52,800 nt of DNA from Roseburia sp. (GTDB lineage Bacteria; Bacillota; Clostridia; Lachnospirales; Lachnospiraceae), in NCBI GenBank assembly GCA_003483745.1, contig DMYD01000041.1, forward strand, positions 1 through 52,800, read 5' to 3'. The first letter of the stretch is position 1; each line of letters begins with the position of its first letter. The notes beneath the pieces were generated by a model. That model worked only from the letters and a program-made list of their open reading frames with translations. It was not told where the DNA came from and did no database searches. Of the stretch, positions 7,985 through 16,445 are shown one piece after another. A program made the translations under genes and the position numbers.

Positions 7985-9163
7985 ATGCCAAACGATGAAA
8001 GAAACCTAGAAACCTTACCTGATGGAGCACTTGGTCTGATCCCGCTTGAGAGCTGCAAAGAGCTTGGTCTGAAAGTAGACAAGTATCTGGTTGGCTGGAG
8101 AGAAAAAAGACAGCATCAGCATGCATCTGATCTTGCCTTTAAGGATTACCGCCGCGATTCTTACATCATCTCTACCGCTGTTCCGCGTTTTGGAACCGGT
8201 GAAGCAAAAGGTGTGATCAAAGAGTCTGTCCGTGGATACGATCTGTACCTGATGGTCGATGTGACAAATTACAGCCTTACCTACTCTGTATGCGGCCATC
8301 AGAACCATATGTCACCGGATGACCACTACGCAGATTTAAAACGTATTATCGCAGCCGTCGGCGGTAAAGCAAGACGCATCACAGTCATCATTCCTTTCTT
8401 ATATGAAAGCCGTCAGCACAAACGTACTTCCCGTGAATCTTTAGACTGTGCTTTAGCATTACAGGAACTGACTGCAATGGGCGTAGATAACATCATCACA
8501 TTTGATGCACATGACCCGCGTGTGCAGAATGCGATCCCGTTAAAAGGCTTCGAGACCGTACAGCCTGCTTACCAGTTCGTAAAAGGTATCTTACGCGAAG
8601 TAACCGACTTAAAGATCGATTCCGATCATATGATGGTAATAAGCCCGGATGAAGGTGGTACCAACCGTGCTGTATATCTTGCAAGCGTTCTCGGATTAGA
8701 TGTCGGTATGTTCTATAAGAGACGTGATTACAGCCGTATCGTAGACGGACGCAACCCGATCGTTGCACATGAATTCTTAGGTTCCTCCGTTGAAGGAAAA
8801 GATGTTATCATTATCGATGATATGATTTCTTCCGGTGAAAGTATGATCGATGTTGCAACAGAGTTAAAGAAACGTAAAGCAAACCGTATCTTCGTCGTTG
8901 CAACTTTCGGACTCTTCACAAACGGTTTAGAGAAATTTGATCAGGCAGTTGCAGATGGAACGATCTACAAAGTCGTTACCACTAACCTTACCTATCAGAC
9001 ACCGGAACTCTTATCCAAACCATATTACATCAGCTGTGACATGAGTAAATACATTGCTTATATCATTGATACCTTAAACCATGATTCTTCCATCAGCGAT
9101 CTGTTAAACCCGTATGACAGAATCGAACGTCTGGTATCTAAATACAAAGCAGAGCAGAAGTAA
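7985..9163 (+). CDS. prs: Ribose-phosphate pyrophosphokinase (long clostridial form)
   Basis: Prs makes PRPP from ribose 5-phosphate and ATP, feeding nucleotide, His and Trp synthesis. The protein has two PRTase-fold halves. Visible are the ribose-phosphate/PRPP loop VIIIDDMISSGES, the segment FDAHDPRVQNAIP at the place of the usual active-site HxH region, and the N-terminal conserved stretch ending in RESLDCALALQEL. At 392 residues it is about 70 longer than the common form, with an N-terminal extension, as in the variant found in many Lachnospiraceae. The ribosome-binding site is ATGGAGG. A strong terminator follows. Confidence 0.9.
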   Translation: MPNDERNLETLPDGALGLIPLESCKELGLKVDKYLVGWREKRQHQHASDLAFKDYRRDSYIISTAVPRFGTGEAKGVIKESVRGYDLYLMVDVTNYSLTYSVCGHQNHMSPDDHYADLKRIIAAVGGKARRITVIIPFLYESRQHKRTSRESLDCALALQELTAMGVDNIITFDAHDPRVQNAIPLKGFETVQPAYQFVKGILREVTDLKIDSDHMMVISPDEGGTNRAVYLASVLGLDVGMFYKRRDYSRIVDGRNPIVAHEFLGSSVEGKDVIIIDDMISSGESMIDVATELKKRKANRIFVVATFGLFTNGLEKFDQAVADGTIYKVVTTNLTYQTPELLSKPYYISCDMSKYIAYIIDTLNHDSSISDLLNPYDRIERLVSKYKAEQK

Positions 9164-9178
9164 TTGATCCTGAATATT

Positions 9179-9212
9179 AAAAAGCCGGTACTTTTTGTGC
9201 CGGCTTTTTTAA
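9179..9212 (+). terminator. Terminator after prs
   Basis: AAAAAGCCGG (9179-9188) pairs with CCGGCTTTTT (9200-9209), ending in a T run. Confidence 0.9.
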
Positions 9213-9239
9213 TTCATAGGACATTACGTCCTATGAATT
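9211..9239. repeat. Small palindrome related to a dispersed short repeat
   Basis: A perfect 12-bp inverted repeat pairs 9211-9222 (AATTCATAGGAC) with 9228-9239 around a 5-base loop. The same TTTTTAATTCATAGGACAT word recurs at about 39163-39181, inside the 3' end of the HAD gene, and a piece of it at about 19407-19416. Confidence 0.7.
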
Positions 9240-9242
9240 AAA

Positions 9243-9278
9243 AAGAAACCGCCATACCCACTTGTACAACGGTTTCTT
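9243..9278 (-). terminator. Terminator for the DUF6465-like gene
   Basis: AAGAAACCG (9243-9251) pairs with CGGTTTCTT (9270-9278). On the minus strand the hairpin runs into TTTTT, so it faces the terminator of prs between two convergent transcripts. Confidence 0.8.
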
Positions 9279-9317
9279 CTTATCTCATTTCTATGTAAGT
9301 CTGTCTGACAAACGCTT

Positions 9318-9863
9318 CTAAAACAGATCAACTCTTCCTGCAAACTTCTGGTTGATCACATAATAAGCTGCAAATTCTTCCGGTTTTAAATATACCTGAA
9401 GGCTCTTGATCGATGATGCTCTGTGGCCATCTGCAACAAATTCACTTTTTGCTTTCTCGATCACTTCTGCAACAATCGCTTCATTCCCCTGATACTGGAT
9501 ATATACTTCCGGTTTTAATTCTTCTTTTGCTGCTTTCGCTGCTTTTTTGGCTGCTCTTGACGGTTTCTTTTCTTTTACAGGTTTTGCTGTCTCTTTTGTC
9601 TCAGCTGCTGCCTCTTTTACTGTCTCTGTCTTTACTGCTGTTTTTTCTTCTACAGCTTCTTTTACTGCTGTGGTCTTCTCTGCTACTGCTGCTTTCACCT
9701 CAGATGCAGATTCTTTCACTGCTGTTTTTGCTGCCACCGCTACATTTTTTGCTGCCTGTAAAACTTCTCCGGTCTTCTCGTTTGTCTTCGGCTCTGCTGC
9801 TTTTACCTGATCATTCTTTTCTGCTTTGGCTGCATTATTTTTTGCTACGATTCCTTTTGCCAT
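9318..9863 (-). CDS. DUF6465-like protein with Ala/Lys-rich N-terminal region
   Basis: This 181-residue protein has two parts. Residues 1-115 are low-complexity Ala/Lys/Glu/Val (AAAKTAVKE-type repeats), probably flexible or helical. The last 65 residues form a conserved domain ending in LKPEEFAAYYVINQKFAGRVDLF, which I recognise as the DUF6465 type found in Lachnospiraceae. Function is unknown. The start is placed at 9863, where a TGAGGAGGGA site lies 7 bases upstream, not at the earlier ATG. It follows the HPr-like gene by 24 bp and is probably co-transcribed with it. Confidence 0.8.
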   Translation of the reverse strand: MAKGIVAKNNAAKAEKNDQVKAAEPKTNEKTGEVLQAAKNVAVAAKTAVKESASEVKAAVAEKTTAVKEAVEEKTAVKTETVKEAAAETKETAKPVKEKKPSRAAKKAAKAAKEELKPEVYIQYQGNEAIVAEVIEKAKSEFVADGHRASSIKSLQVYLKPEEFAAYYVINQKFAGRVDLF

Positions 9864-9887
9864 AATGAATTCCCTCCTCAACAAAAA

Positions 9888-10142
9888 TTACTCACAAACT
9901 AAAAACTTTTCCATTGCGTCTAATGCTTCTTCTTCATCGCTTCCTTCTGCAACAATATTTACTGTCATACCCTTTGAAGGATTAAATGCCATGATTCCCA
10001 TGATACTCTTTGCATTGATCCGGCGGTTATTGCTCTCAAGGATAATCTCACTGTCAAAGCGGCATGCCACCTGAACCAGTTCTGCAATTGGATTATCATG
10101 TTCTTTTGAAACATTCGAAACCACTACTTCTTTTCTGCTCAT
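9888..10142 (-). CDS. HPr-like phosphocarrier-family protein with altered active site
   Basis: This 84-residue protein aligns along its length with HPr. With the start at 10142 the numbering matches HPr exactly: His15 lies in EHDNP and Ser46 in AKSIMGIM. The usual active-site sequence H-A-R-P is H-D-N-P here, so Arg17, needed for efficient PTS phosphotransfer, is lost while the regulatory Ser46 region is intact. This suggests a regulatory HPr/Crh-like role, but that is inference. An ATG two codons upstream (10148) is possible but would sit directly against the ribosome-binding site. Confidence 0.85.
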   Translation of the reverse strand: MSRKEVVVSNVSKEHDNPIAELVQVACRFDSEIILESNNRRINAKSIMGIMAFNPSKGMTVNIVAEGSDEEEALDAMEKFLVCE

Positions 10143-10176
10143 ATTCATCCTCTTCCTCTTTTCAAGTACTTCTCAA

Positions 10177-10205
10177 AATATAACCCATTCGACTTTAATT
10201 TGCAA
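10177..10205 (-). promoter_or_regulatory. Probable promoter of the HPr-like gene
   Basis: On the minus strand TTGCAA (10200-10205) and TATATT (10177-10182) are 17 bp apart, about 30 bases before the gene. Confidence 0.65.
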
Positions 10206-10341
10206 TACATCTCTCTTAAATCTGTTAAAGTTCAACGAACTATTCTATGGAAGAACTGTTTTTTTATGCAGTTTTCTTGTTTTTTTCATGTATTTATTTT
10301 TCATAAACACATTTAAAGCCTGCAATCAGATGCCTTCTGAT

Positions 10342-12867
10342 TTATTTCAAATATGTGAAGAAAACATTTCCAGCTGCCTTAAACACTTCATCTGCCTCCG
10401 TTATGCTCTGTTTAAAATTACTTTCAGATGATGAGTCAAAAATAATAACATTATTGGCATCATATCCTACCACCAGTACGGCTTCATTGCTTCCTGTCAT
10501 TGCAAATACAGGATTACCACAACTTACATAGTAAAGGACTTCCTCCACACTGCATCCGGTCAGATCTAAAATTCTGGCATCTTTCATCGTATTACTCAAA
10601 ATATTCTTCGGTGTTTCACCACCTGCAATCAATGCACTTACACTGATATTAATTCCCTCCTTCTCAAGCATTGCATTGATACACTGTGCAATACTGCCGG
10701 AAGAAGCATCTTCCGCGCCGACTGCGATATCGGAAAGAGCCGGTTTGATCGCATCTCTGGAACGCTTCCAGATATATTCCTGATTCTCTCCTACCACGAC
10801 TCCCATTTTTTCATTTGCTTTTGTGATCGCATCTGCCACCTGATCTGTGGTATAAACCACATCACCCTTTACATAAACATAATATTTTCCATTATCCCCC
10901 TGATCCTCAAGCGTGAGTGTGCGATCCTGCTCTAATATGGTTTCTCTTGGAGTCAGCAGCCTCGGTGCTTTCTCTCCCACATTTTCCGACAGAGAGATTT
11001 CATACTGAGTTTCTTTGCTGTCAGAACTGCTGCTTACAATAGAAACTATTTTATTTCCATCTCCCTCCCGGTTCATGATCATATCCTGATCTGCATCCAC
11101 ATATGCGGTTCCATTATACTGTATACGGTTTAAGTACATGGTATAATCTTCAATATCAACCCCGGAAACATAATATCCATTTTTTTCGTATGTCTTTAAA
11201 ACGGACGGTGTATCGGATGATACATCTAAAATTTTAATCTGGTACATCGGGAAGATCACATTTCCTGCAGCCTCTGTTGATACATCCGCCGCATTCGCTA
11301 CACCATATACAAAATCATCTCCCATAAATCCAAGCGGTTTTACATATTTTCCACTGCCCTCTGTTATAGTGGCTGTTTTTTCATTGGAAAAATTAATGAT
11401 TGAGATCGTGTCACTCTGTCCGTTCTGGCTGTCCTTCGTCCATGCAAAATAACGGTCAGATTCCGAAACTGCATATATTTCTTTGTCTAATCCCTTGATC
11501 AGTTCTTTCATCTCCAGCGTACCAAGATCAATTCCATATACACTGCTATTCACCATTAAATATAATTCTCCGCCCTCATTCACATACATCAGCTGACCAA
11601 GTTCGGATTTCATGACTTCGTATGATTTATCGGAAGAAATAAATGCCAGTTCCTCGTTTGTGTTTGAAAGGCTGTCATAATGATTGACTTCAATTCCCAC
11701 TTCACCCTCATGGTTTCCACGGTTCATATAACCATATACAATATAATCAAGACTTCCCGCCTCATCGATCCTGACAATCTTAATATCATGTTCCCCATAA
11801 TTTTCGCGGCTGTCAATTCCTTCATACCCGCGGAAACTAAACACTTTCGCAAGTGTATTTTCCGTCTCATTATAACTCCAGAGTTCGCCCTCCTGCACAA
11901 ATGCAACTGCGGTTCCCGTTTCATTTGCCTGATATTCCACATTTCCGGAGCGTATTCCCAGTTCAATATAATTATCAAAAAAGCTTGCATTTTCCCCGCG
12001 GAAGATCTGATTCATGCGGCGTTCAAAATTGAGCAGATACATCCGGTTACTTGTATAACGTACCCGGTAATATTCTTCCACATTATAGTACTCGCTCTCG
12101 CCACCTTCCCCGATACTCGTCACAACGTAATTCAGCACGATCACGTTATAAGTGTCTGTAATCTCTTTTATCGATGGCACCGGTGTTGTTAACCTCTCTC
12201 CGTTAAAATCCGCCCAGGCGAGCTGTTTTAACGAAGAATTTAATGAAACAAACTGTAATGTAGTGTTGTCTCCGGTTGTTTTTTCCATATAGGTCGAAAG
12301 TGTTCCCGATGTCTCACTGTTAAACGTGGTATTATGAAACTCTTTTACAAATTTTAAGGATTCATCGGCATGTGCATTTGGCAGCTCAACAATCCTCGTA
12401 TAATAATAAATCACATCATTTCCGCTCTCTAAATTAATGAGCAGTAAGTATTCTTCTCCCTCCTGAAGCAGATTCTGGATTTCAAGTTCTGCCCTGATCG
12501 TACCTTTTTTCTCATCATAGGAGCTGACATCTGCATTCGCGATCAATCTCTCCCCATCAAGACTTCGTATTTCATAAGAGATGGCATCTATGCTCGTCTC
12601 ATATGTCTGGATCGTAACCGGAAGCTTTCTGTCTTTTCCGATCGGTGTGATCGTATCGCGCATACTAGCAGCATTCATCTTCGTCCGGTATCCATATAAT
12701 TCATTGATTTCCTGTTCATTGCTTTCTAATGTAATGACCGGTAATGTGGCATTTTTCATCTCTGTTGTCAGATCTTCATTGACATGATTTGTCATCATAC
12801 TAAATACTCCGACTGCCACAAAAAAAACGACGGTCAGCACAACTGCCTTAATTGCACCTTTCTGCAC
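10342..12867 (-). CDS. Membrane-anchored exported protein with C39-like C-terminal domain
   Basis: This 841-residue protein has one N-terminal transmembrane/signal-anchor segment (about residues 8-25), then a large extracellular part rich in beta structure and aromatic residues with WD/beta-propeller-like SLNFERRM...YEVMKSELGQLMYVNEGGELYL stretches. The last 130 residues resemble a C39-like peptidase domain: SIAQCINAMLEKEG with a Cys, and NEAVLVVGYDANNVIIFDS. The catalytic His expected just before the VVGYD strand is Glu here, so it may be inactive. Function is unknown; a cell-surface sensing or binding role is plausible. It stands alone on the minus strand. Confidence 0.7.
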   Translation of the reverse strand: MQKGAIKAVVLTVVFFVAVGVFSMMTNHVNEDLTTEMKNATLPVITLESNEQEINELYGYRTKMNAASMRDTITPIGKDRKLPVTIQTYETSIDAISYEIRSLDGERLIANADVSSYDEKKGTIRAELEIQNLLQEGEEYLLLINLESGNDVIYYYTRIVELPNAHADESLKFVKEFHNTTFNSETSGTLSTYMEKTTGDNTTLQFVSLNSSLKQLAWADFNGERLTTPVPSIKEITDTYNVIVLNYVVTSIGEGGESEYYNVEEYYRVRYTSNRMYLLNFERRMNQIFRGENASFFDNYIELGIRSGNVEYQANETGTAVAFVQEGELWSYNETENTLAKVFSFRGYEGIDSRENYGEHDIKIVRIDEAGSLDYIVYGYMNRGNHEGEVGIEVNHYDSLSNTNEELAFISSDKSYEVMKSELGQLMYVNEGGELYLMVNSSVYGIDLGTLEMKELIKGLDKEIYAVSESDRYFAWTKDSQNGQSDTISIINFSNEKTATITEGSGKYVKPLGFMGDDFVYGVANAADVSTEAAGNVIFPMYQIKILDVSSDTPSVLKTYEKNGYYVSGVDIEDYTMYLNRIQYNGTAYVDADQDMIMNREGDGNKIVSIVSSSSDSKETQYEISLSENVGEKAPRLLTPRETILEQDRTLTLEDQGDNGKYYVYVKGDVVYTTDQVADAITKANEKMGVVVGENQEYIWKRSRDAIKPALSDIAVGAEDASSGSIAQCINAMLEKEGINISVSALIAGGETPKNILSNTMKDARILDLTGCSVEEVLYYVSCGNPVFAMTGSNEAVLVVGYDANNVIIFDSSSESNFKQSITEADEVFKAAGNVFFTYLK

Positions 12868-12931
12868 GATATTGTCTCCTTACTCTATGTGAATCAAATA
12901 TATTTTTCCAAGTTAAAACCGCTCTCTTTGT

Positions 12932-12982
12932 AATTCATGACAATAGAATGTTCGCAGAGCGTGCATTCTATTGTTTTCTTAT
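12932..12982. repeat. Short inverted repeat, copy 1 (ACAATAGAATG type)
   Basis: ACAATAGAATG (12940-12950) and CATTCTATTGT (12964-12974) form a perfect 11-bp stem with TTCATGA/TTATGAA flanks. A near copy lies at 37121-37171, before terD. Here it lies upstream of the membrane-anchored protein gene, in its probable leader. Confidence 0.7.
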
Positions 12983-13100
12983 GAAACCCGAAAAAAAGCG
13001 ACAGATATATTGTATGCATTTTCCCAAAAATCCGCAATGCCTATTACCGATTCTTTTTGAATTTTTAAGAAAGGAAATCTGCCGGATGCATTTTCCGATA

Positions 13101-13129
13101 ATAAAAACGGGCAGTGTACTGACCTGCCC
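13101..13129 (-). terminator. Terminator after the proline-rich protein gene
   Basis: GGGCAG (13109-13114) pairs with CTGCCC (13124-13129). Minus-strand reading gives a GC stem followed by TTTTTATT. Confidence 0.75.
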
Positions 13130-13148
13130 ATTTTCTGTAACATTTGTT

Positions 13149-13646
13149 TTACCACCAGCGTCTGCATCTTCTGTGTCTGCAGCGCCGTCTATACATCTCA
13201 TTATTTAACAATACCCCGATCAGGCTGCGCATATCATTGCGTCCTCGAGGAGGTGGAGGAGGTGGCATTCCCGGTCCCGGTGGTGGTGGGGGCGGCATCC
13301 CGGGTCCCGGCGGTGGATTCATTCCACCCCAATACTGTTCTGCCTCAACATTCTTTTCTTCCCCTGCCACATTGCGGTAGATCCGTTCTACCACCTGTTC
13401 TAACATCAGGCGGTCCGGATACTCGTCAAACATCAGGCTTCCCTCATACTCCATCTTGTCGCACTCATCTTCCACAAAGGAAAGGATCGTCTTTACCTCT
13501 TTCGGATAAAGTTCCTTCATGCGTTCCATATCTTTTTCATATTCCATTTCCGTCAGATACAGATTCTGCATCGGATAGCTCATGTAAAAAGGCATTTTCG
13601 GTACATCCATCTGCATACGGAAAAACTGTTCCTGATTATAGTCCAC
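13149..13646 (-). CDS. Proline-rich protein of unknown function
   Basis: This 165-residue protein has an N-terminal conserved-looking helical part (residues 1-95, including MERMKELYPKEVKTILSFVEDECDKMEYEGS). It is followed by Gly/Pro-rich repeats (PPPGPGM twice, each with a run of prolines, about 108-132). It ends in a very basic, Cys- and Arg-rich tail with a terminal Trp-Trp. I do not recognise a named family. The mix of Tyr/Met/Pro-rich segments and a Cys/Arg tail is reminiscent of spore-coat or surface-associated proteins, but that is only a guess. A terminator lies just downstream. Confidence 0.65.
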   Translation of the reverse strand: MDYNQEQFFRMQMDVPKMPFYMSYPMQNLYLTEMEYEKDMERMKELYPKEVKTILSFVEDECDKMEYEGSLMFDEYPDRLMLEQVVERIYRNVAGEEKNVEAEQYWGGMNPPPGPGMPPPPPPGPGMPPPPPPRGRNDMRSLIGVLLNNEMYRRRCRHRRCRRWW

Positions 13647-13724
13647 ACATGACTCCTGTCACTAACATCTCTATATCATATGCGACAGAAAAACTTTTGT
13701 GTTATTTCAGTCATATTGTAAAAC

Positions 13725-15968
13725 TTATTCAAAAAGGATATTTTTGTATTTTGTGTAACCTTCTTTTTTCATCTGCACGGATGCCTCTTTTTCGTCATCT
13801 TCATGTGTAAACTCATACACGTTATAAGCACCGTCATGATAAGCAAAATCCTCTCCGTTATCCTGATAATGCAGATAGGTTCCATTCCCCGGATACACAC
13901 GCAGTTTTAAAGTGTCATACGGTTTTTCGCCAACATACTGTGCCAGTTCATAAGTCGGGATCATTCCACCCTCTTTCACAAACATCGGACAAGTATCAAG
14001 CGGTGCATCTACCATGTAATACTGTTTTCCCTGATATGGTTTCTTTGTCTCATAGTCATACCAGGTACCTTCCGGAAGATATACGATCTTTTTCGTCTCT
14101 CCCTGCTCTAAAACAGGTGCAACAAGAAGATTCTCTCCAACTAAAAATTCTCCATTTAAGTTCCAGACTTCCGGATCATTCTCATAATGTAAAACCAGAG
14201 GACGCATGATCGGCAGTCCGGTCAGTTCACATTCACGGAACAGATCGTACAGATATGGGAGTAACTGATATCTTAATTCCACAAATTTGCGGTAAATACG
14301 GATTGTCTCTTCATCAAACTGCCATGGTTCCTGGAATGTACTTCCCATGGAAGAATGATTCCGGAACAGTGGAGAAAATGCACCGACCTGTACCCAGCGG
14401 CACATTAATTCCGGTGTACAGTCTGCACCAAATCCACCGACATCCGTTCCTGCAAATGCAATTCCACTCATACCGAGATTGCAGAGCTGTGGAACTGCCA
14501 TTCTAAGATGTGCCCAGAGGCTCTGGTTATCTCCTGTCCATACGGTAGAGTATTTCTGTGTTCCTGCATAACATGCTCTTGTGATCACGAAAGGTCTTCT
14601 TCCATCAGCTTCCTTTAATCCCTCATAGGTAGCCTTTGACATCAAATGACCATAAACATTATGCATTGCCGCATGATCTGTCTTTTGATCCTCGTCCGTA
14701 AAGACGACATCCTGTGGAAGTTCTCCGCGGAAACTTGCAGGCTCGTTCATATCATTCCACGTTCCACGGACACCAAGATCCACTAAGAATTTCTGGTTTT
14801 CTGCCCACCATTTTCTTACATCCGGTTTTCCAAAATCAGGGTATACCGCTTCACCCGGCCATACTTCATTGACATATACTTCCCCTTCCGGTGTTTTTGC
14901 AAAATAATCATTCGCGATTCCTTCATCATATTTTGCATATCCCGGATCTAATTTCACACCCGGATCAATGATGCAGACAACCTTAAAACCATCCTCTGCG
15001 ATTTCTTTTATGATTGCCCCCGGTGCTCCAAAATCTTTTTCATTCCAGGTAAATACGCGGTATCCATCCATATAATCAATATCAAAATGGATCGTATCAC
15101 ATGGGATTTTTAATTCCCTGTATTTGTGTGCCACACGTCTGATATCATCATCTGATATATAACCCCATCTCGACTGGTGGTGTCCAAGCGTCCATAACTG
15201 CGGTAACGGTGTTTTTCCTGTCAGATAAGTATAACCCTCCACGATATCCGTCATTTTCTCTCCGGAAATAAAATAATAATCAAGATTTCCGTTCGCCGCA
15301 CTGTAATAATAGTAAGCGTCATTTTCTTTTCCAAGATTGACATGCGATCTGTAAGTGTTGTCAAAGAACATTCCAAATACACCCGTATTTTTTAGCGTGA
15401 TCAAAAACGGAATGGATTTATATAATGCCTTAAAATCATCGGTATGTGCCTGTGGCAGATCGGAATTCCAGTTTTCATACTCATAGTTTCTTTTATTTAA
15501 AACACCTGTCTTATCCCCAAGTCCATAGAATTTTTCATCACCGGTCATCTGCTTTACGACCATAACGGGATCTTCTTTTTCACCCTCCGCAGATACAGCA
15601 TGTCCCTCAGACTCTAACGTTGCAAGTGCTTCATCGCTTAATTTTGTTTTCTTCCTGCGCTCTCCTCTGAAATCTGCGCATAAAAGTGTACCGTCTTTTT
15701 TATAAAAATCGATCAGGAAATCATCATATACTTTGGCTGTCAGCTTATCTGTTTTAATCTGTACTGCCCCGTCTTCCTCAGAGACTTTTACGTTAACCGG
15801 AAGGCGTTTATCTCCCTCGATCGACTTCGAACGGTGGGCTTTCGACTGATACGGAACAAATACATTCATGATCGTATCCGTGACTGCCGTGACATACGCC
15901 GTTCCATGTTCAAATTCAAATTCTACTGTACTTCCATTGATCCGATAAGAAATCTTTTTTCCTAACAT
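13725..15968 (-). CDS. GH31 alpha-glucosidase
   Basis: This glycoside hydrolase family 31 enzyme hydrolyses alpha-linked glucose or related sugars. It has the N-terminal beta-sandwich, the (beta/alpha)8 barrel with substrate-site FDIDYMDGYRVFTWN, the nucleophile region GTWNDMNEPASF (nucleophile Asp about residue 406), the acid/base region WTGDNQSLWAHLRMA and a C-terminal beta domain. No signal peptide, so probably cytoplasmic, acting on imported oligosaccharides. The start at 15968 has GGAG six bases upstream; an ATG at 15980 and a TTG at 16001 are alternatives. The stop of the small upstream gene overlaps the longest form. Confidence 0.9.
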   Translation of the reverse strand: MLGKKISYRINGSTVEFEFEHGTAYVTAVTDTIMNVFVPYQSKAHRSKSIEGDKRLPVNVKVSEEDGAVQIKTDKLTAKVYDDFLIDFYKKDGTLLCADFRGERRKKTKLSDEALATLESEGHAVSAEGEKEDPVMVVKQMTGDEKFYGLGDKTGVLNKRNYEYENWNSDLPQAHTDDFKALYKSIPFLITLKNTGVFGMFFDNTYRSHVNLGKENDAYYYYSAANGNLDYYFISGEKMTDIVEGYTYLTGKTPLPQLWTLGHHQSRWGYISDDDIRRVAHKYRELKIPCDTIHFDIDYMDGYRVFTWNEKDFGAPGAIIKEIAEDGFKVVCIIDPGVKLDPGYAKYDEGIANDYFAKTPEGEVYVNEVWPGEAVYPDFGKPDVRKWWAENQKFLVDLGVRGTWNDMNEPASFRGELPQDVVFTDEDQKTDHAAMHNVYGHLMSKATYEGLKEADGRRPFVITRACYAGTQKYSTVWTGDNQSLWAHLRMAVPQLCNLGMSGIAFAGTDVGGFGADCTPELMCRWVQVGAFSPLFRNHSSMGSTFQEPWQFDEETIRIYRKFVELRYQLLPYLYDLFRECELTGLPIMRPLVLHYENDPEVWNLNGEFLVGENLLVAPVLEQGETKKIVYLPEGTWYDYETKKPYQGKQYYMVDAPLDTCPMFVKEGGMIPTYELAQYVGEKPYDTLKLRVYPGNGTYLHYQDNGEDFAYHDGAYNVYEFTHEDDEKEASVQMKKEGYTKYKNILFE

Positions 15969-15987
15969 GTGCTTCTCCATTTCTGTT

Positions 15988-16221
15988 TTACATTTTTGCA
16001 ATATCCTGTAATTCCTGTAACAGGTCGAGATCCGACTGCTGCACTTTCATATTCGTGGTGATCGGTTCCTCTCCCGGCTTTGTCACGGTGATCTCAATGA
16101 TCGTTCCCTCTGTGATGCCGGTGGAAAATACTGCGTTTAAAAAGGCAACAAATTTCGGATGATTTGCCGTGAATTTATTTTTGGCATTCATGATCTTCAT
16201 AATTGAAGCCGGATTCATCAT
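15988..16221 (-). CDS. Small conserved-looking protein upstream of the glucosidase
   Basis: This 77-residue protein has an AAGGAG site 7 bases before its ATG. The N-terminal half (KFTANHPKFVAFLNAVFSTGITEGTIIEITVTKPG) is balanced in composition, with a helix then two strands. The end is a short helix with DLDLLQELQDIAKM. No family recognised; it has no membrane segment. It lies directly upstream of the GH31 gene, spaced 19 bp from the preferred start there, so the two are one operon. Confidence 0.7.
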   Translation of the reverse strand: MMNPASIMKIMNAKNKFTANHPKFVAFLNAVFSTGITEGTIIEITVTKPGEEPITTNMKVQQSDLDLLQELQDIAKM

Positions 16222-16392
16222 ATTTTTTCTCCTTTTCCTGTGTACTTTTCGTTTATATTACTTTAGTACCGTTATTATACTATAATATGGAGGATTTGTC
16301 CCGAAAATTTACGAAATTTTCTTTGTGACGTTTTGGCCGGAAAAGGTGTACTGGAGTGTTGTGAATGGAAGATCTGTCAGCCGGTATCACAA

Positions 16393-16423
16393 ATTTCCGG
16401 TGCCGTAGCAAAGCACCGGAAAT
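16393..16423 (-). terminator. Hairpin downstream of the ABC importer operon
   Basis: A perfect 11-bp stem ATTTCCGGTGC (16393-16403) pairs with 16413-16423. It is followed on the minus strand by only a short T run, so it is a weak terminator or an mRNA-end hairpin. Confidence 0.6.
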
Positions 16424-16445
16424 CTGCAAATATTTTATTTTCTCC

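Noticed and set aside
9413..9865. Leu-rich plus-strand frame opposite the DUF6465-like gene
   Set aside because: It is the antisense of an Ala/Lys-rich coding region and has no ribosome-binding site.
13253..13810. Plus-strand frame with Val/Pro-rich start
   Set aside because: Antisense of the proline-rich protein repeats and the GH31 end.
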